Below, one piece after another: positions 17,263 through 27,600 of a DNA stretch of 64,000 nucleotides; the first letter of the stretch is position 1, and each line of letters opens with the position of its first letter. A program made the position numbers and the translations under genes. Source of the stretch: Oxalobacter paeniformigenes (lineage in GTDB: Bacteria > Pseudomonadota > Gammaproteobacteria > Burkholderiales > Burkholderiaceae_D); assembly GCF_027158465.1 (NCBI RefSeq), contig NZ_JAMKYL010000001.1, positions 620,001 to 684,000 of the forward strand, in the 5' to 3' direction. The notes beneath the pieces were generated by a model that did no database searches, had not been told where the DNA came from, and was given only the letters and a program-made list of their open reading frames with translations.

Positions 17263-17661
17263 TCAGTGTTCCTTTTTTTCGATGGATTCCCAGAGAATTT
17301 CGATATAACGGTTGATCAGGGAAAGCTGTTCATCGGAAAACTGGCTGAATTGTTCGCGGGTGATGGAAAAAGGCCAGTCGTCGCAGGCATGTATCCGGTC
17401 GCCGACCAGATATTCGGCATGTTCTTCCTCGACAGACGGGTAATGGACGCTTGCCGTTGCCGAAATGCCGAACTGGAGATAGGCCGGCGATACGCCGAGT
17501 ACATCGGCCAGTTTGTTCAGTGTCGTGCCGCGGGGAAGATTTTTCGCTTTTTCCCATTTTTGCACGGCCTGCGGCGTCACGCCGATTTTACGTGCCAGTT
17601 CGGACTGGCTGATATTCATGCTGTGACGGCAGTTCTCGATTCTTTTGGCGATTTTTTCCAT
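17263..17661 (-). CDS. XRE-family helix-turn-helix regulator
   Basis: 132 residues from ATG 17661; the frame is open upstream but the domain begins at MEKIAKRIENCRHSMN. Residues 5-66 form a lambda-repressor-type HTH: ISQSELARKIGVTPQAVQKWEKAKNLPRGTTLNKLADVLGVSPAYL. The C-terminal 60 residues are acidic and end in a helix (DEQLSLINRYIEILWESIEKK), probably for dimerisation. It lacks a peptidase domain. Such proteins often repress prophage or stress genes, but no phage genes are near. Its direction agrees with the small pair at 16.6-17.0 kb, so it may control them. Confidence 0.88.
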   Translation of the reverse strand: MEKIAKRIENCRHSMNISQSELARKIGVTPQAVQKWEKAKNLPRGTTLNKLADVLGVSPAYLQFGISATASVHYPSVEEEHAEYLVGDRIHACDDWPFSITREQFSQFSDEQLSLINRYIEILWESIEKKEH

Positions 17662-17861
17662 GCAAAAGACAAACAGGAGTTCGTGCAATAAAGATTGAAA
17701 ACGGCCATATTGTATTACCAAACCGCACTCATCCGTCAAAATAAAATCATCCGTCGCCAGTCATGCAGGAAAGATTTCCCGCAAAGCGTCCCGGTCCCGT
17801 ATCGTTTCACGAAGCGTCATGGCGGAAATTGCCGTATCATGCGCGTGCCGGTGTCGCCGGA

Positions 17862-18893
17862 TCAGTGCGCCGGGGCAGTCCCTGTCTTGCCGGACGGTTG
17901 GTGTTCTTCGGCCGGCCGGATGACGGTGCCGTCCAGTATGGCGGGATTGAACGTATGATCGATCCGGTCCATCCAGTCCGCATGCAGCCTGAACATGAAT
18001 TCGATCCGGATATTGCCGGAAGCGGGTACCGTTCGGACCGGGATGATGATGACCGCTTTCGACATGGGAGGGACATTCCGGTAAAAAGGCGGCGTGTTGT
18101 ATGCGCCCTGGCGAAAAGCCAGCACGCCCAGATCGGACGCCGTCTTGTTGTTGACTTCATAGTTGAGCAACAGGCTGTTCTGGTTGAGTTGCGGCCATAT
18201 GCGCTTGAGGCTGTCGGGTATGGACACGTCGCTGTAATCGGATTTTTTCCGGATACCCAGCAGCCGGACGGGGAACTCGTTGTCGCTGTAACTCTTGCGA
18301 AGATCGGATTCCTGATAAGCATCGAGATTGCCCCATCCCTGATTGCTGATACCGGAAAGATTGCGTTCGTCGAGCTTGTCGGTGACGTAGTCGATGATTT
18401 GTCCCGTATAGTAAAAAATCGGGCAGATACCGATCAGCAAACTGATGATGAGTGCGCTGACGCCGTAATTGAACGGAATGTCATGCGGCGACTTGCAGAT
18501 TTTGCCGGTGGTTTCGTTGGACGAGACCGACAGGATTTTCGACGAATCGAAAAAACCGCTTCTGATCTGGAGCAGCAGGTTGACTTCCTGCTTTTTGTGA
18601 ATGCGCATGATATGGATGACGTGATTGACCAGTATCACGTCGGTCAGGCTCGATGCGACGATGTTGGCCTGCACGGACGGATCGAGTTCGACACGGACAT
18701 TTTCCTCGACCTGGTTGCCGCGGTTGGAAATGACGATCTGATAGACAGGATATTGACTGTCATCCGTATGGTTCTGGAACAGGACCGGTGCGCTCGCATA
18801 AAGCTGGCGGATATGGTAAAGCCAGGCGATCATGGAAGACACCAGCACGATCACCGTGCCGACAGCGATTTCTTCGATAATGTTGATAAGCAT
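17862..18893 (-). CDS. Uncharacterised two-span membrane protein
   Basis: 343 residues from ATG 18893; a start at 18941 adds 16 residues and cannot be excluded, since neither has a clear ribosome site. Transmembrane segments are visible at about 8-27 (VGTVIVLVSSMIAWLY) and 143-163 (YGVSALIISLLIGICPIFYY). Between them is a 110-residue beta-rich domain (YPVYQIVISNRGNQVEENVRVELD), and a longer beta-rich domain follows the second span, ending in a disordered tail. I do not recognise it. It lies downstream of recCBD in the same direction, separated by 183 bases, so any link to recombination is only positional. Confidence 0.7.
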   Translation of the reverse strand: MLINIIEEIAVGTVIVLVSSMIAWLYHIRQLYASAPVLFQNHTDDSQYPVYQIVISNRGNQVEENVRVELDPSVQANIVASSLTDVILVNHVIHIMRIHKKQEVNLLLQIRSGFFDSSKILSVSSNETTGKICKSPHDIPFNYGVSALIISLLIGICPIFYYTGQIIDYVTDKLDERNLSGISNQGWGNLDAYQESDLRKSYSDNEFPVRLLGIRKKSDYSDVSIPDSLKRIWPQLNQNSLLLNYEVNNKTASDLGVLAFRQGAYNTPPFYRNVPPMSKAVIIIPVRTVPASGNIRIEFMFRLHADWMDRIDHTFNPAILDGTVIRPAEEHQPSGKTGTAPAH

Positions 18894-19076
18894 GGGCCAA
18901 CTTGCAGTCAAAGGGAAATACCGCTTCCCGCATATCGCCATACAGGCTGCAAGAGCCTGTGTCCCGAGTGCCGGTCGCCATCGACCGGCAATATTTCATT
19001 TTGCCAACAAAACACAAGAAAAAACAATAGTATCAGCCAATATGTCGCCTGTGGCGCCGTGCAAGTGTCCGTTTTT

Positions 19077-20912
19077 TTACGCCACTTCCCGCAAGCGGTC
19101 GGCAAGGCCGGAATGTCTGGCGGAATCGGTTTGCAAACTTTGTTCAAGCACATTGGCGCCGGCCATGACCGTCATCGTATCCCTGGCACGGGTGATGCCG
19201 GTATAAACCAGCTCGCGGCACAGTACGCGGTAAAACTGTTCCGGAAAGAGCAGGGCGACCTCATCGAACTCCGATCCCTGCGACTGGTGAACCGTCATGG
19301 CGAACGAGGTTTCATATATGCCCAGACGGGATGGCGAGACGCTGCGGAACGTCTTGTCGTCTTTCATGAACCATACCGCCAGATTGCCGGTACCGTCCGG
19401 CAGCGCGATACCGACATCGCCGTTGAACAGACGCAAGGCATAATCGTTTCGCCGGATCATGACCGGTTTTCCGGCGAACCATCCCGAACCGTCACCGGAA
19501 GCGGACGATACGGTTTTGGCCATCGCCGCGGCGATCTGGCGGTTGATTTCGCCGACGCCGAAAGGCCCCTCGCGCACGGCGCACAGGATACGGAAACGGT
19601 TGAATGTGGCGAAAACCTTTGCGATGTCATGGGGAGCGGTTTTGACGCATTCGAAATAAGGCGAATACCGCTCCAGCAGAAAACCGGTACAGGAAGCGGC
19701 GAGCCCAGGATCGTCCATATCCCGCCAGCAGACCGAAGGATATTGCCCGGTACAAAGCCGATGCAAGGCTTGCTGCGTGCGGCGTTCCCGGATATCCGAA
19801 GCCAGCAGCCCGATGCCGGAATCGGCATTGAAGCGGTAATTGCGCGTCAGCCATACGACACTGTCGGCCAGCGGGGCGGTCTGCGATGCCGTCGATGGCG
19901 ACTCCGGCAGGGCCGATGATCCGGCCAGCGCCGCCAGATCGTTCATGCAATCCTGCGAAAAAACACGGTGCGCGCTCAGCTCGGCGAATACCGAACCCGC
20001 TTCCACAGCGGCCAGCTGATCCTTGTCGCCCAGCAATATCACTCGCGCACCGGCGGGAACGGCATCGAACAATCGCGCGGCCATCGCCAGATCGAGCATC
20101 GAGGCTTCGTCGATAACCAGCGTATCCAGCGGCAGCGGATTGTCCGCATGATAACGGACCGAAGTCCCGTCGGCTGTCATGCCCAGCAGGCGGTGGATGG
20201 TTTGCGCCTGTTGCGGAATCAGCGGCCGCAATTCGGGCGGCAGGCCGCCCAGACGATCCCTGATCGCTTCCAGCATGCGGGCGGCCGCCTTGCCTGTGGG
20301 CGCGGCCAGCATGATCCGGTTGTCTCTGTCGGTATGCAAAATGCAGGCCAGCAGCGATGCCACCGTGGTCGTTTTGCCCGTTCCAGGCCCGCCCGAGACG
20401 ATCAGAAGCTGTTGCCGCAATGCAAGTGCCACCGCGATTTTCTGCCAGTCGGGTTCGTTGGTGTCCGAGCTGGAGAAAAGTTCATTGAAAAGCGCAAGCA
20501 GGGATTTCGTATCGACGGTGCGAACCGCGCGCATCGTCGCCAGCCGCTGCGCCAGCGTGCGTTCATAATCGAAATAGCGGTGCAGATACAGGCGGTCGCC
20601 CCCGTCGAGAACGAGCGGCGCACTGCCCGGCGCATCCGAAGGGGCGACCATGCCGGAGGCCAGCAGCGAGGCACGCAATGCATCGCGATCATCCATTCCG
20701 TCGGAAGCGAGCGCCGCCAGCGGCAGGCAGGTATCGCCTGAGGAGACCGCCAGACTGGTGTGATAGGCCGCCCTTTCCAGCAGGGTGCGGGTGGCGCGGT
20801 CAAGCGTGCCGCCGCGTTCCGCCATGGTTTCGCATGCCCAGTCCAGCACATGCCGCGCGAAAGCTTTCGCAAGCGTTTGTTCCGGTGTTTCCAGAGAAGC
20901 GGTATCCATCAT
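19077..20912 (-). CDS. recD: Exodeoxyribonuclease V subunit alpha (RecD)
   Basis: 611 residues, close to the Escherichia coli length. Walker A is GGPGTGKT (174-181), motif II LVIDEASMLD, and the C-terminal VHQSQGSEFDEVALLFPEQ with TGITRARDTMTVMAG are superfamily 1B helicase motifs. RecD is the fast 5'-3' helicase of RecBCD and controls nuclease and RecA-loading activity at Chi. The two ATGs at its start overlap the recB stop in a four-base ATGA arrangement, so synthesis is coupled. It is the last gene of the recC-recB-recD operon. Confidence 0.96.
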   Translation of the reverse strand: MMDTASLETPEQTLAKAFARHVLDWACETMAERGGTLDRATRTLLERAAYHTSLAVSSGDTCLPLAALASDGMDDRDALRASLLASGMVAPSDAPGSAPLVLDGGDRLYLHRYFDYERTLAQRLATMRAVRTVDTKSLLALFNELFSSSDTNEPDWQKIAVALALRQQLLIVSGGPGTGKTTTVASLLACILHTDRDNRIMLAAPTGKAAARMLEAIRDRLGGLPPELRPLIPQQAQTIHRLLGMTADGTSVRYHADNPLPLDTLVIDEASMLDLAMAARLFDAVPAGARVILLGDKDQLAAVEAGSVFAELSAHRVFSQDCMNDLAALAGSSALPESPSTASQTAPLADSVVWLTRNYRFNADSGIGLLASDIRERRTQQALHRLCTGQYPSVCWRDMDDPGLAASCTGFLLERYSPYFECVKTAPHDIAKVFATFNRFRILCAVREGPFGVGEINRQIAAAMAKTVSSASGDGSGWFAGKPVMIRRNDYALRLFNGDVGIALPDGTGNLAVWFMKDDKTFRSVSPSRLGIYETSFAMTVHQSQGSEFDEVALLFPEQFYRVLCRELVYTGITRARDTMTVMAGANVLEQSLQTDSARHSGLADRLREVA

Positions 20913-23900
20913 GCCGTTATCCCCCCGTCAGACGGCTGTGCCGGCATGAGCGACCGGTCAATCGCCGTAATCAGTTCCCGGTCTGGCCGGGTGAAAAAGA
21001 CGCCCGAAGGCGAGCCGTCCGTGTTTTTCCAGTCCGGACGGACGCCGCGGACGAACAGGTAATAGACGCCGCCGAAATGGCGGTCATAGTCGTAATCGTC
21101 GATCCTCGACGACAGATAGCGATGGAGCGCGACGGTATAAAGCAGATATTGCCAGTGATAACCGTGTTCATCCATCGCGGCCGACAGGCTTTTCACGTCA
21201 TAATCTTCCGGACGGTATCCCAGATGGTTTGACTTCCAGTCCAGCAGCCAGAACTTGCCGTTCGCCTCGAACACCAGATCGATGACCCCGTTCAGATAGG
21301 CCGTCATGTCGTTGAAAGCCAGTTGCGGCATATTGCGGGAGACATCTTTCGCCAGCCGGTTCATCCGTCCGGCCGACAGCCGCGCGGAAGACAGGCAAAA
21401 CGGCCATTCCACCAGCTTGTGCGCATTGTCGAGCGTATCCAGTCTGAAATTTTCGTGCAGCGGTGTTTCCAGCACGTTTTCCAGCATCTTCGACGCCATC
21501 GCACCGAATGTGGCGTCGTCATCGGCAAGCGGCGGTTCCGACTTTTGCGGAAAGAGCGACAGGGCGGTTTTCACGGCGGCATCCCAGGTCGTTTTGTCGG
21601 TGAAATCGGCGTGTTCGAATACCGCATGCAGACAGCTGCCGGCATAAGTGCCTTTCGGAAACATGAGGATATCGTCGGGAGCCGTCATGACGGCATCGTC
21701 CGCCCGGTACGTTCGGGGCGTCTCTTCCGCGACATATTCATCATGGTCGCCGCCCTCCGTTTCACCGGTCGCGTTGCGCATGAGACCGCTGAAACTGTTC
21801 ATCCGCCAGTCGGCCGCCAGATACCTGTCGAACGTTCTGGCCGAAAGGGCGGGAATTTCCCGGTTGACATCGTCTGCGGAAATGAACGCCTCATCAGGCA
21901 GCGCGGTGACGGAAATATCCGCATGGTTTTCCAGCGCCATCCAGTCCGCCATGATTTGCGTCTCGGGCAGCGGCAAACCGCTGTTTTTCGGCGGATTTAT
22001 CCAGTCTTCGGGAGCGACACCGTCACCTGCGACCAGCCAGTTCAGCAGGCTGCGGCGCGATTCGGTTTTGTTGTGAGGACTTTTATAGCAGCCCGCCACC
22101 AGATAACAGCGGTAAATCGCACGGGTGAGCGCGACATAAATGAGGCGCATGTCCTCGGCGGAAGAAAGCCTGTCGTTGCTTTGGGCAAACGGAGCTTTCT
22201 CGTCTTTTGAAAGCGGGCGCAAATCAATGATCCGTCGTCGGGTATCGCCGTCATAGTATTCCAGACCGATTTTGCCGGGTGAATTGTTCTGTGTGCGGTT
22301 AAGCCAGATGAACGGGCAAAAAACGAACGGGAATTGCAGTCCCTTGGCACGGTGTATCGTCATGACCTGCACCAGATTGCTGTCCGTTTCCAGACGCAAC
22401 TCCTCATCCTCGGCGCTGTATCCGTTTTCACGGTGCGTCACATACCATTCCATGAGTGCTTCGGGCGTCGGATACGTTTCGCTTTCGCGATGGATGAACT
22501 CGAACAGATGCATCAGATTGGTCATGCGCCGTTCCCCGTCGGGAAACGCCAGCAGGCGGCAGGGGATATCCTCGCGGTTCATGAACCAGCGCAAGGCATA
22601 TCCCGCGCCGTGATCCAGCCATGCCTTGCGATATTCGGCAAACCGTTCGATGATGGGCGAGAGCTTCGTTTCGTCGTCGGCGGTGGCCTCGATATCCGTC
22701 GAATCCATTCCCATCATCTCGGTCGCCAGCGCCGCCATCAAAAGCGGTTCATCGTCCGGTGCGAGCATCGCGGAAAGAATGCATTCCAGCTCATCGGCTT
22801 CCCGCGAGTCGAACACATTGTCTTTCGACAGGGAAACGCTGCCGACGCCATGGCGGGCAAGCGCCTCGCAAACCTGTGCCGCCTGACGGTGGCTGCGGAC
22901 CAGTACGGCGATATCGCCCGCCGCGACCGGCCTGTCGCCGATCAGGCACGTCCCGTTCACGCCACCCCTGACCAGCCGTGCGATTTCGTTGGCGACAGCC
23001 TCGAGAGAACGCGCGAAAGCGTCCTGCCAGTGCATCGGTTCGTCGTTTTCGCAAGGCAGCATCCAGACATGAAAAGCCGCCGGGTTCGCACCGTCGTCAC
23101 GCAGGGCGGCTATCGTATGCTCGGCATATGAAGCCGGCGCGAAATCCAGTCCGTCCTGCATGAAAACCCGCCGGTTCAGCCCGAACAGCGTATTGCAGGC
23201 GTTTATCAGCCCGGGAACCGAACGGTAATTGTTCACCAGCGTATAACGCGCGCCGGTTTGTTCCCGTGCCGCCAGATACGTGAACAGATCGGCGTTGCGG
23301 AAACTGTAAATGGCCTGTTTCGGATCGCCGACCATGAATACCGGGGCATCCTGCCGGTGATAAATCGTCGAGAAAATCGCATACTGGAGCGGGTCGGTAT
23401 CCTGAAATTCGTCGATCAGCGCGGCGGGAAAACGCTTGCCGATGGCATCGGCCAGCCAGTGCATGTCCGGATCGTGCAGGGCGTCGTACAAATTCGAGAG
23501 CATGTCGTCGAACGCGATCGTGCGGCGCTGGCGTTTTTTCGCTTTCAGGTTTTCGGGTGCCTCATCCAGAAAACACCGCATCAATCCATAGCGTGCAGCC
23601 TCGAGCTGTGCTTGCAATTCGCGGCAACACGCATCCAGTGTATCGGCAAGATCGAAAAACGGATGTACCGGCGTCTGCCGGTTTTTCTTCGTCTGGTTCT
23701 GAAGCAGCGTTGTCGTCATTATGGCAATGCTGTCGTCGTGAGCGAGCATGAACAGGCAATCGTTTGCGGCGAACAGACGCTCATATTCACGGAACGCCTT
23801 GCCGATACGGGGAAGTTTCGTATTCGGGTATTTCAGCGTTTCATTGCGGCAACTTTCCTCAAGCAGCGCCCGGACAGTCTCTTTTTCGGCCTGCCAGCAA

Positions 23901-24613
23901 CGGGACGCTGCCGCATACGCCGCTTCAAGCTGCGAGAGAGCCGTCTCGATGGCTTGCGACTGGACATCCGTCGATTGCACATCCGGCCAGCGCAAATCGG
24001 CCAGCGGTTTTTTCATGCGTTGCCGCAACAGCGATTCCAGCGTGTCCGGCGAAAAGCCGGAAGTCTGGATCGAGCGCGACAGGGCCGGCGGAAGATCGCC
24101 GCCGGCGACATATGCACGCCAGAAATCATTGACCGTTTCGCGTACCAGCTCGGAATCGTCCGATTCGGCATTCACCGAAAACGCCTGACCCGACGAAAAC
24201 GCCGACAGCGACAGCGCACGCTGGCAAAAACTGTGGATCGTGAAAACCGCTGCCTGATCGAACGACTGGAACGCCAGCTTCAGTTGTCCGGCGATTTCCT
24301 TGTGCGACTGGCCGTTTGCCATGCACCGTTGCAGCAGCTCCGTGACGAAGGCATTGTCTGTATCCGATGCATCCGTTGCCAGAGAAGCCAGCGTATCGGC
24401 GATGCGGTCGCGGATACGCTGGCGCAATTCGTCGGTCGCCGCCTGTGTGAACGTCACCACCAGAATCTGGCTGACTTCCAGCTTCTTTTCCAGCAACAGG
24501 CGCAGATACAGATTGCAGATATTCCATGTCTTGCCGGTACCGGCGGAAGCCTCGATGATCGAACGGCGATCCAGCGGACAGTTCAGTATGTCGAATTGAG
24601 TTGCCACCGTCAT
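20909..24613 (-). CDS. recB: Exodeoxyribonuclease V subunit beta (RecB)
   Basis: 1234 residues. The UvrD-type helicase begins with EASAGTGKT (21-29), has Walker B in ALIDEFQDTDPLQYAIF near residue 400 and VMTIHRAKGLQFPFVFCPF in the 2A region. The C-terminal RecB nuclease domain has GVIDLVFEANGKFWLLDWKSNHLG near 1105-1130, where Asp-Lys form the active site. RecB is the 3'-5' helicase and only nuclease of the complex. It overlaps recC upstream and recD downstream by four bases each. Confidence 0.97.
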   Translation of the reverse strand: MTVATQFDILNCPLDRRSIIEASAGTGKTWNICNLYLRLLLEKKLEVSQILVVTFTQAATDELRQRIRDRIADTLASLATDASDTDNAFVTELLQRCMANGQSHKEIAGQLKLAFQSFDQAAVFTIHSFCQRALSLSAFSSGQAFSVNAESDDSELVRETVNDFWRAYVAGGDLPPALSRSIQTSGFSPDTLESLLRQRMKKPLADLRWPDVQSTDVQSQAIETALSQLEAAYAAASRCWQAEKETVRALLEESCRNETLKYPNTKLPRIGKAFREYERLFAANDCLFMLAHDDSIAIMTTTLLQNQTKKNRQTPVHPFFDLADTLDACCRELQAQLEAARYGLMRCFLDEAPENLKAKKRQRRTIAFDDMLSNLYDALHDPDMHWLADAIGKRFPAALIDEFQDTDPLQYAIFSTIYHRQDAPVFMVGDPKQAIYSFRNADLFTYLAAREQTGARYTLVNNYRSVPGLINACNTLFGLNRRVFMQDGLDFAPASYAEHTIAALRDDGANPAAFHVWMLPCENDEPMHWQDAFARSLEAVANEIARLVRGGVNGTCLIGDRPVAAGDIAVLVRSHRQAAQVCEALARHGVGSVSLSKDNVFDSREADELECILSAMLAPDDEPLLMAALATEMMGMDSTDIEATADDETKLSPIIERFAEYRKAWLDHGAGYALRWFMNREDIPCRLLAFPDGERRMTNLMHLFEFIHRESETYPTPEALMEWYVTHRENGYSAEDEELRLETDSNLVQVMTIHRAKGLQFPFVFCPFIWLNRTQNNSPGKIGLEYYDGDTRRRIIDLRPLSKDEKAPFAQSNDRLSSAEDMRLIYVALTRAIYRCYLVAGCYKSPHNKTESRRSLLNWLVAGDGVAPEDWINPPKNSGLPLPETQIMADWMALENHADISVTALPDEAFISADDVNREIPALSARTFDRYLAADWRMNSFSGLMRNATGETEGGDHDEYVAEETPRTYRADDAVMTAPDDILMFPKGTYAGSCLHAVFEHADFTDKTTWDAAVKTALSLFPQKSEPPLADDDATFGAMASKMLENVLETPLHENFRLDTLDNAHKLVEWPFCLSSARLSAGRMNRLAKDVSRNMPQLAFNDMTAYLNGVIDLVFEANGKFWLLDWKSNHLGYRPEDYDVKSLSAAMDEHGYHWQYLLYTVALHRYLSSRIDDYDYDRHFGGVYYLFVRGVRPDWKNTDGSPSGVFFTRPDRELITAIDRSLMPAQPSDGGITA

Positions 24614-27600
24614 GCGTTTTCTCCCTTGCAGCGAGTGAACAGCGCGCCGAAAACCCGATTGGCCAGATCGGAAAAGGCCTCGTCGGCAAGCGGATCGGCA
24701 TTGCCGCGCATCGCCAGCCGGTTGTACAAATCGTCGCTTTCGCCCTCATAACCGGCATAGGACGGCTCCCATTTGGCTTTTGCCTTGTCCATCTGCCCGC
24801 CGCTTTCCACAAAGGTCCATGAAGTATTCGGGAAAAAGGGCAGCGGTTTCGACAGTCCGGCACGGTAAATCGCCAACAGGTCCGACAAGAGCTCACGTGC
24901 ATTGTCGACAGGGCCGACAGGCAGCGTCCCGTCCGTGAAATGCCAGATGGAACGGCAATTCACCCCGTCCGGTGCGCAGGCGTTCAGAAACAGGTGTTCG
25001 ATCCACCAGGGCAGGCAGGCCCAGTGCGTTTTCGGGCGGTACCGGTAGCGTACCAGCCCGTTTCGGCGCAAATCGGTCAACGAACCGGAAAGCCGCCAGC
25101 GTTCCCCGGCGATCGTGAAATCCAGCGTCCGGGTCACAGGCGGCAGGATTCCGGAAGCCAGATCGGCCGACAGGGTGGAAGCGAAAGCGGACATCGCCCT
25201 GAGTTCGCCCTCGATGCAGTCCGAGCCGATGCGACCTGAGGGGAATTCGTTGCCGGACAGGGAGGCACGGCGAATGGCCTCATCGGACTGACCGGCAAGA
25301 TACATCGGCAAAATACGGTCGGCCAGCATCCGGCTTGCCGACCGGTCGGGCACCAGCGGTTCGTCGGCAGGCAATTCCTCATCCGGCGACGGAAAGCGGA
25401 TATTGAGCCGCTGGCGCAGCAGATAACGGTTCGGATGGCTGAAAAAACGGGTCAGCTCATACAGCGATACCTCGCGCCATGTTTCGTCCGGCGCGGAAAT
25501 GCCGGTGAAAAAGCGTTCTCCCGCTTCGCGGACAGGTGCGTCACCGTCAGCATCTTCAGGTGATAAAACAGATGAAAAACCGATTGCATCCTGTTCTTTT
25601 TCAAGTGCTTTTTCATACCGGTTTTGCAGTGCGCGACACAAGTCGCTCCGGAAACTCGACAGGGTCACGCCCGAAGAACCATCGAAATACCGGCCGGAAA
25701 ACGGCTGAAGCGGATGCTCGGTCACGAGCCGCTTGCGGGCGGCATCGATATCGTCCTTTTTACTGGAACTTGCCAGTGCACGCGAAAGCACGTCGAGCAG
25801 TTCGGCGATCAGGATCGAGGGGGGTTTTTCCGAGTCGTCCCGGATGCTTCTGCCGGTATAGCTCAGGTAAAGGCTCTTGCGTGCCGAGAGCAGCAGATCG
25901 AGAAACACGTTCTTGTCCGTGTCTCGCGGGATACGGTCGGTCGGACAGGGCGAGAGCGCGATCAGGTCGAATTCGTCCGGCCGGTTGTCCGCCGGATAGG
26001 CGCCGTCGTTCAGGCCGATGGCGAAAATATGGTCATACGGCAAATTGCGCAGGCTGTGCATCGGCGCGAACACCACGACGCCCGCCGGGACGCTGCCTTG
26101 TCCCGCGCCTTCGAGCGCCTTTTCCAGCGCGGCCATCGCGATATCATGCGAAAAAGCGAAAGTCTCCGAGGCGAACGCCATCGTTTCGCACAAATCGGTG
26201 ATCCGCGAACGGATTTCGCGGTCGCTGTCGAGCAAGGCCGGTGTCACCGTCACGAAGGTGTCGAGTACGTCCAGCCAGCACTGTTGCCAGCCATGCGGGG
26301 TTTTCACGTCGTCGAGATCGTGCCGCAAGCGGTCGAGCGCCTCAATGAAGCGCCACAATTGCCCAAGTCCCGCCGATTCCAGCCCCAGCCCGTGACCGGC
26401 GGGCAGACGATCCGCTACCGGCGACTGCATTCCGTCAGGCAACGCGTAGGCGAGAAAGAGGCGGTGCAACCCGTCACGGAAAGTGTGTTTTTCGTCCGAA
26501 GGCACATTGAAAGCGGCCTTGTGTTCCCCGTCGAGCGCCCAGCAGATACCGGCATCGTCGAGCCAGCGGCGCAGCAGCGTCCTGTCGCCGTCGAATCCGA
26601 AAGTCGCGCCGACTTCCGGCAACATCAGCACATCCATCACAGCGGAGGCCGTGCAGCGCGAAGTGGCCAGCGCAAGGATGTCGAGCAGGGCGCGCGCCAC
26701 CGGATTGAGACGGTTGCTGCATCGTCCGGTGATGACGTAGGGAATCTGCACGCCCGAACCGTTGTGCCGGAAAACGGCGTCGATCATCGGGGCGGCCGTA
26801 TCCAGATCGGGCGTGACGACGAGCATGTCGGAAGGCGAGGGCGCATCGCCGGACGCGAAACGGCGCAAAAGCTGGTCGTGCAGAATCTCGATTTCCCGCG
26901 TCAGCGAATGCGCCACGTGGATTTCCAGACTGTCGTCCGTTCCGTATGCCGACTGTGAAGCGTCTTTCCATTCCTGCAAGTCCAGCATGGCGTCCTGAAT
27001 CCGTGCCAGCAGGGGATTGTTCGAATCCGGCCGGCAGGCGTTCACGAAACCGTCGTTTTCCGTTTCCAGCGCGTCCAGCTTCGACATCATCAAGCCAAGC
27101 GAGGCGCAACACTGTTTGCCCCAGGAGGCCAGAAGCGGGTTGATGGTTTCGTGGTGTTGTACCTGATCGCGGCTTTCCAGTCGGGCCATCCGGCGCTCGT
27201 CGACGATATCGAACCAGTATTCGCGGCATGGATTCATGACATACAACTCGATATCGGTATGTCGTCCCAGTTCGCGCAATATCCTGATATAGGGCGGCGC
27301 GACGGTCGGCTCGCAGAAAAGATGCAGGCGTTCCGGCAGCAGGCCGATGACTTTTTCATCGTCGGAGACGAGCATGGCCAGAAGTGCTGTGATCGTGCCG
27401 CTTTCGTCCGCGCCGGTCTCGCTGACGATACGCGCCCACAAGTCGGCCTGCCATGCCTGATCCGCCTGCGCGGCGGCTTCCTGCGTGCCGATGTCGGCCA
27501 TCTTGCCTTTCGCCCAGCTCTCAAGCCATTGCGTACGGTAAACGCCATACCGGTCGAACAGGGTGGCGATACGGCAGGCAAGCTCAAAGCGCATGGCGTC

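Noticed and set aside
16566..17661. Toxin-antitoxin module formed by the small pair and the XRE regulator
   Set aside because: Neither small protein shows toxin or antitoxin family features, and the regulator gene is separated by 216 bases; kept only as a lead in the findings.
17763..19919. A 718-codon plus-strand frame
   Set aside because: It lies antisense to recD and the unknown membrane protein, has no protein-family motif and has the biased composition expected of a mirror frame in GC-rich DNA.
23258..24751. A 497-codon plus-strand frame inside recB
   Set aside because: It is antisense to clear RecB helicase motifs and has no recognisable domain.
25624..26958. A 444-codon plus-strand frame inside recC
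   Set aside because: Antisense to RecC; no family feature or ribosome site.
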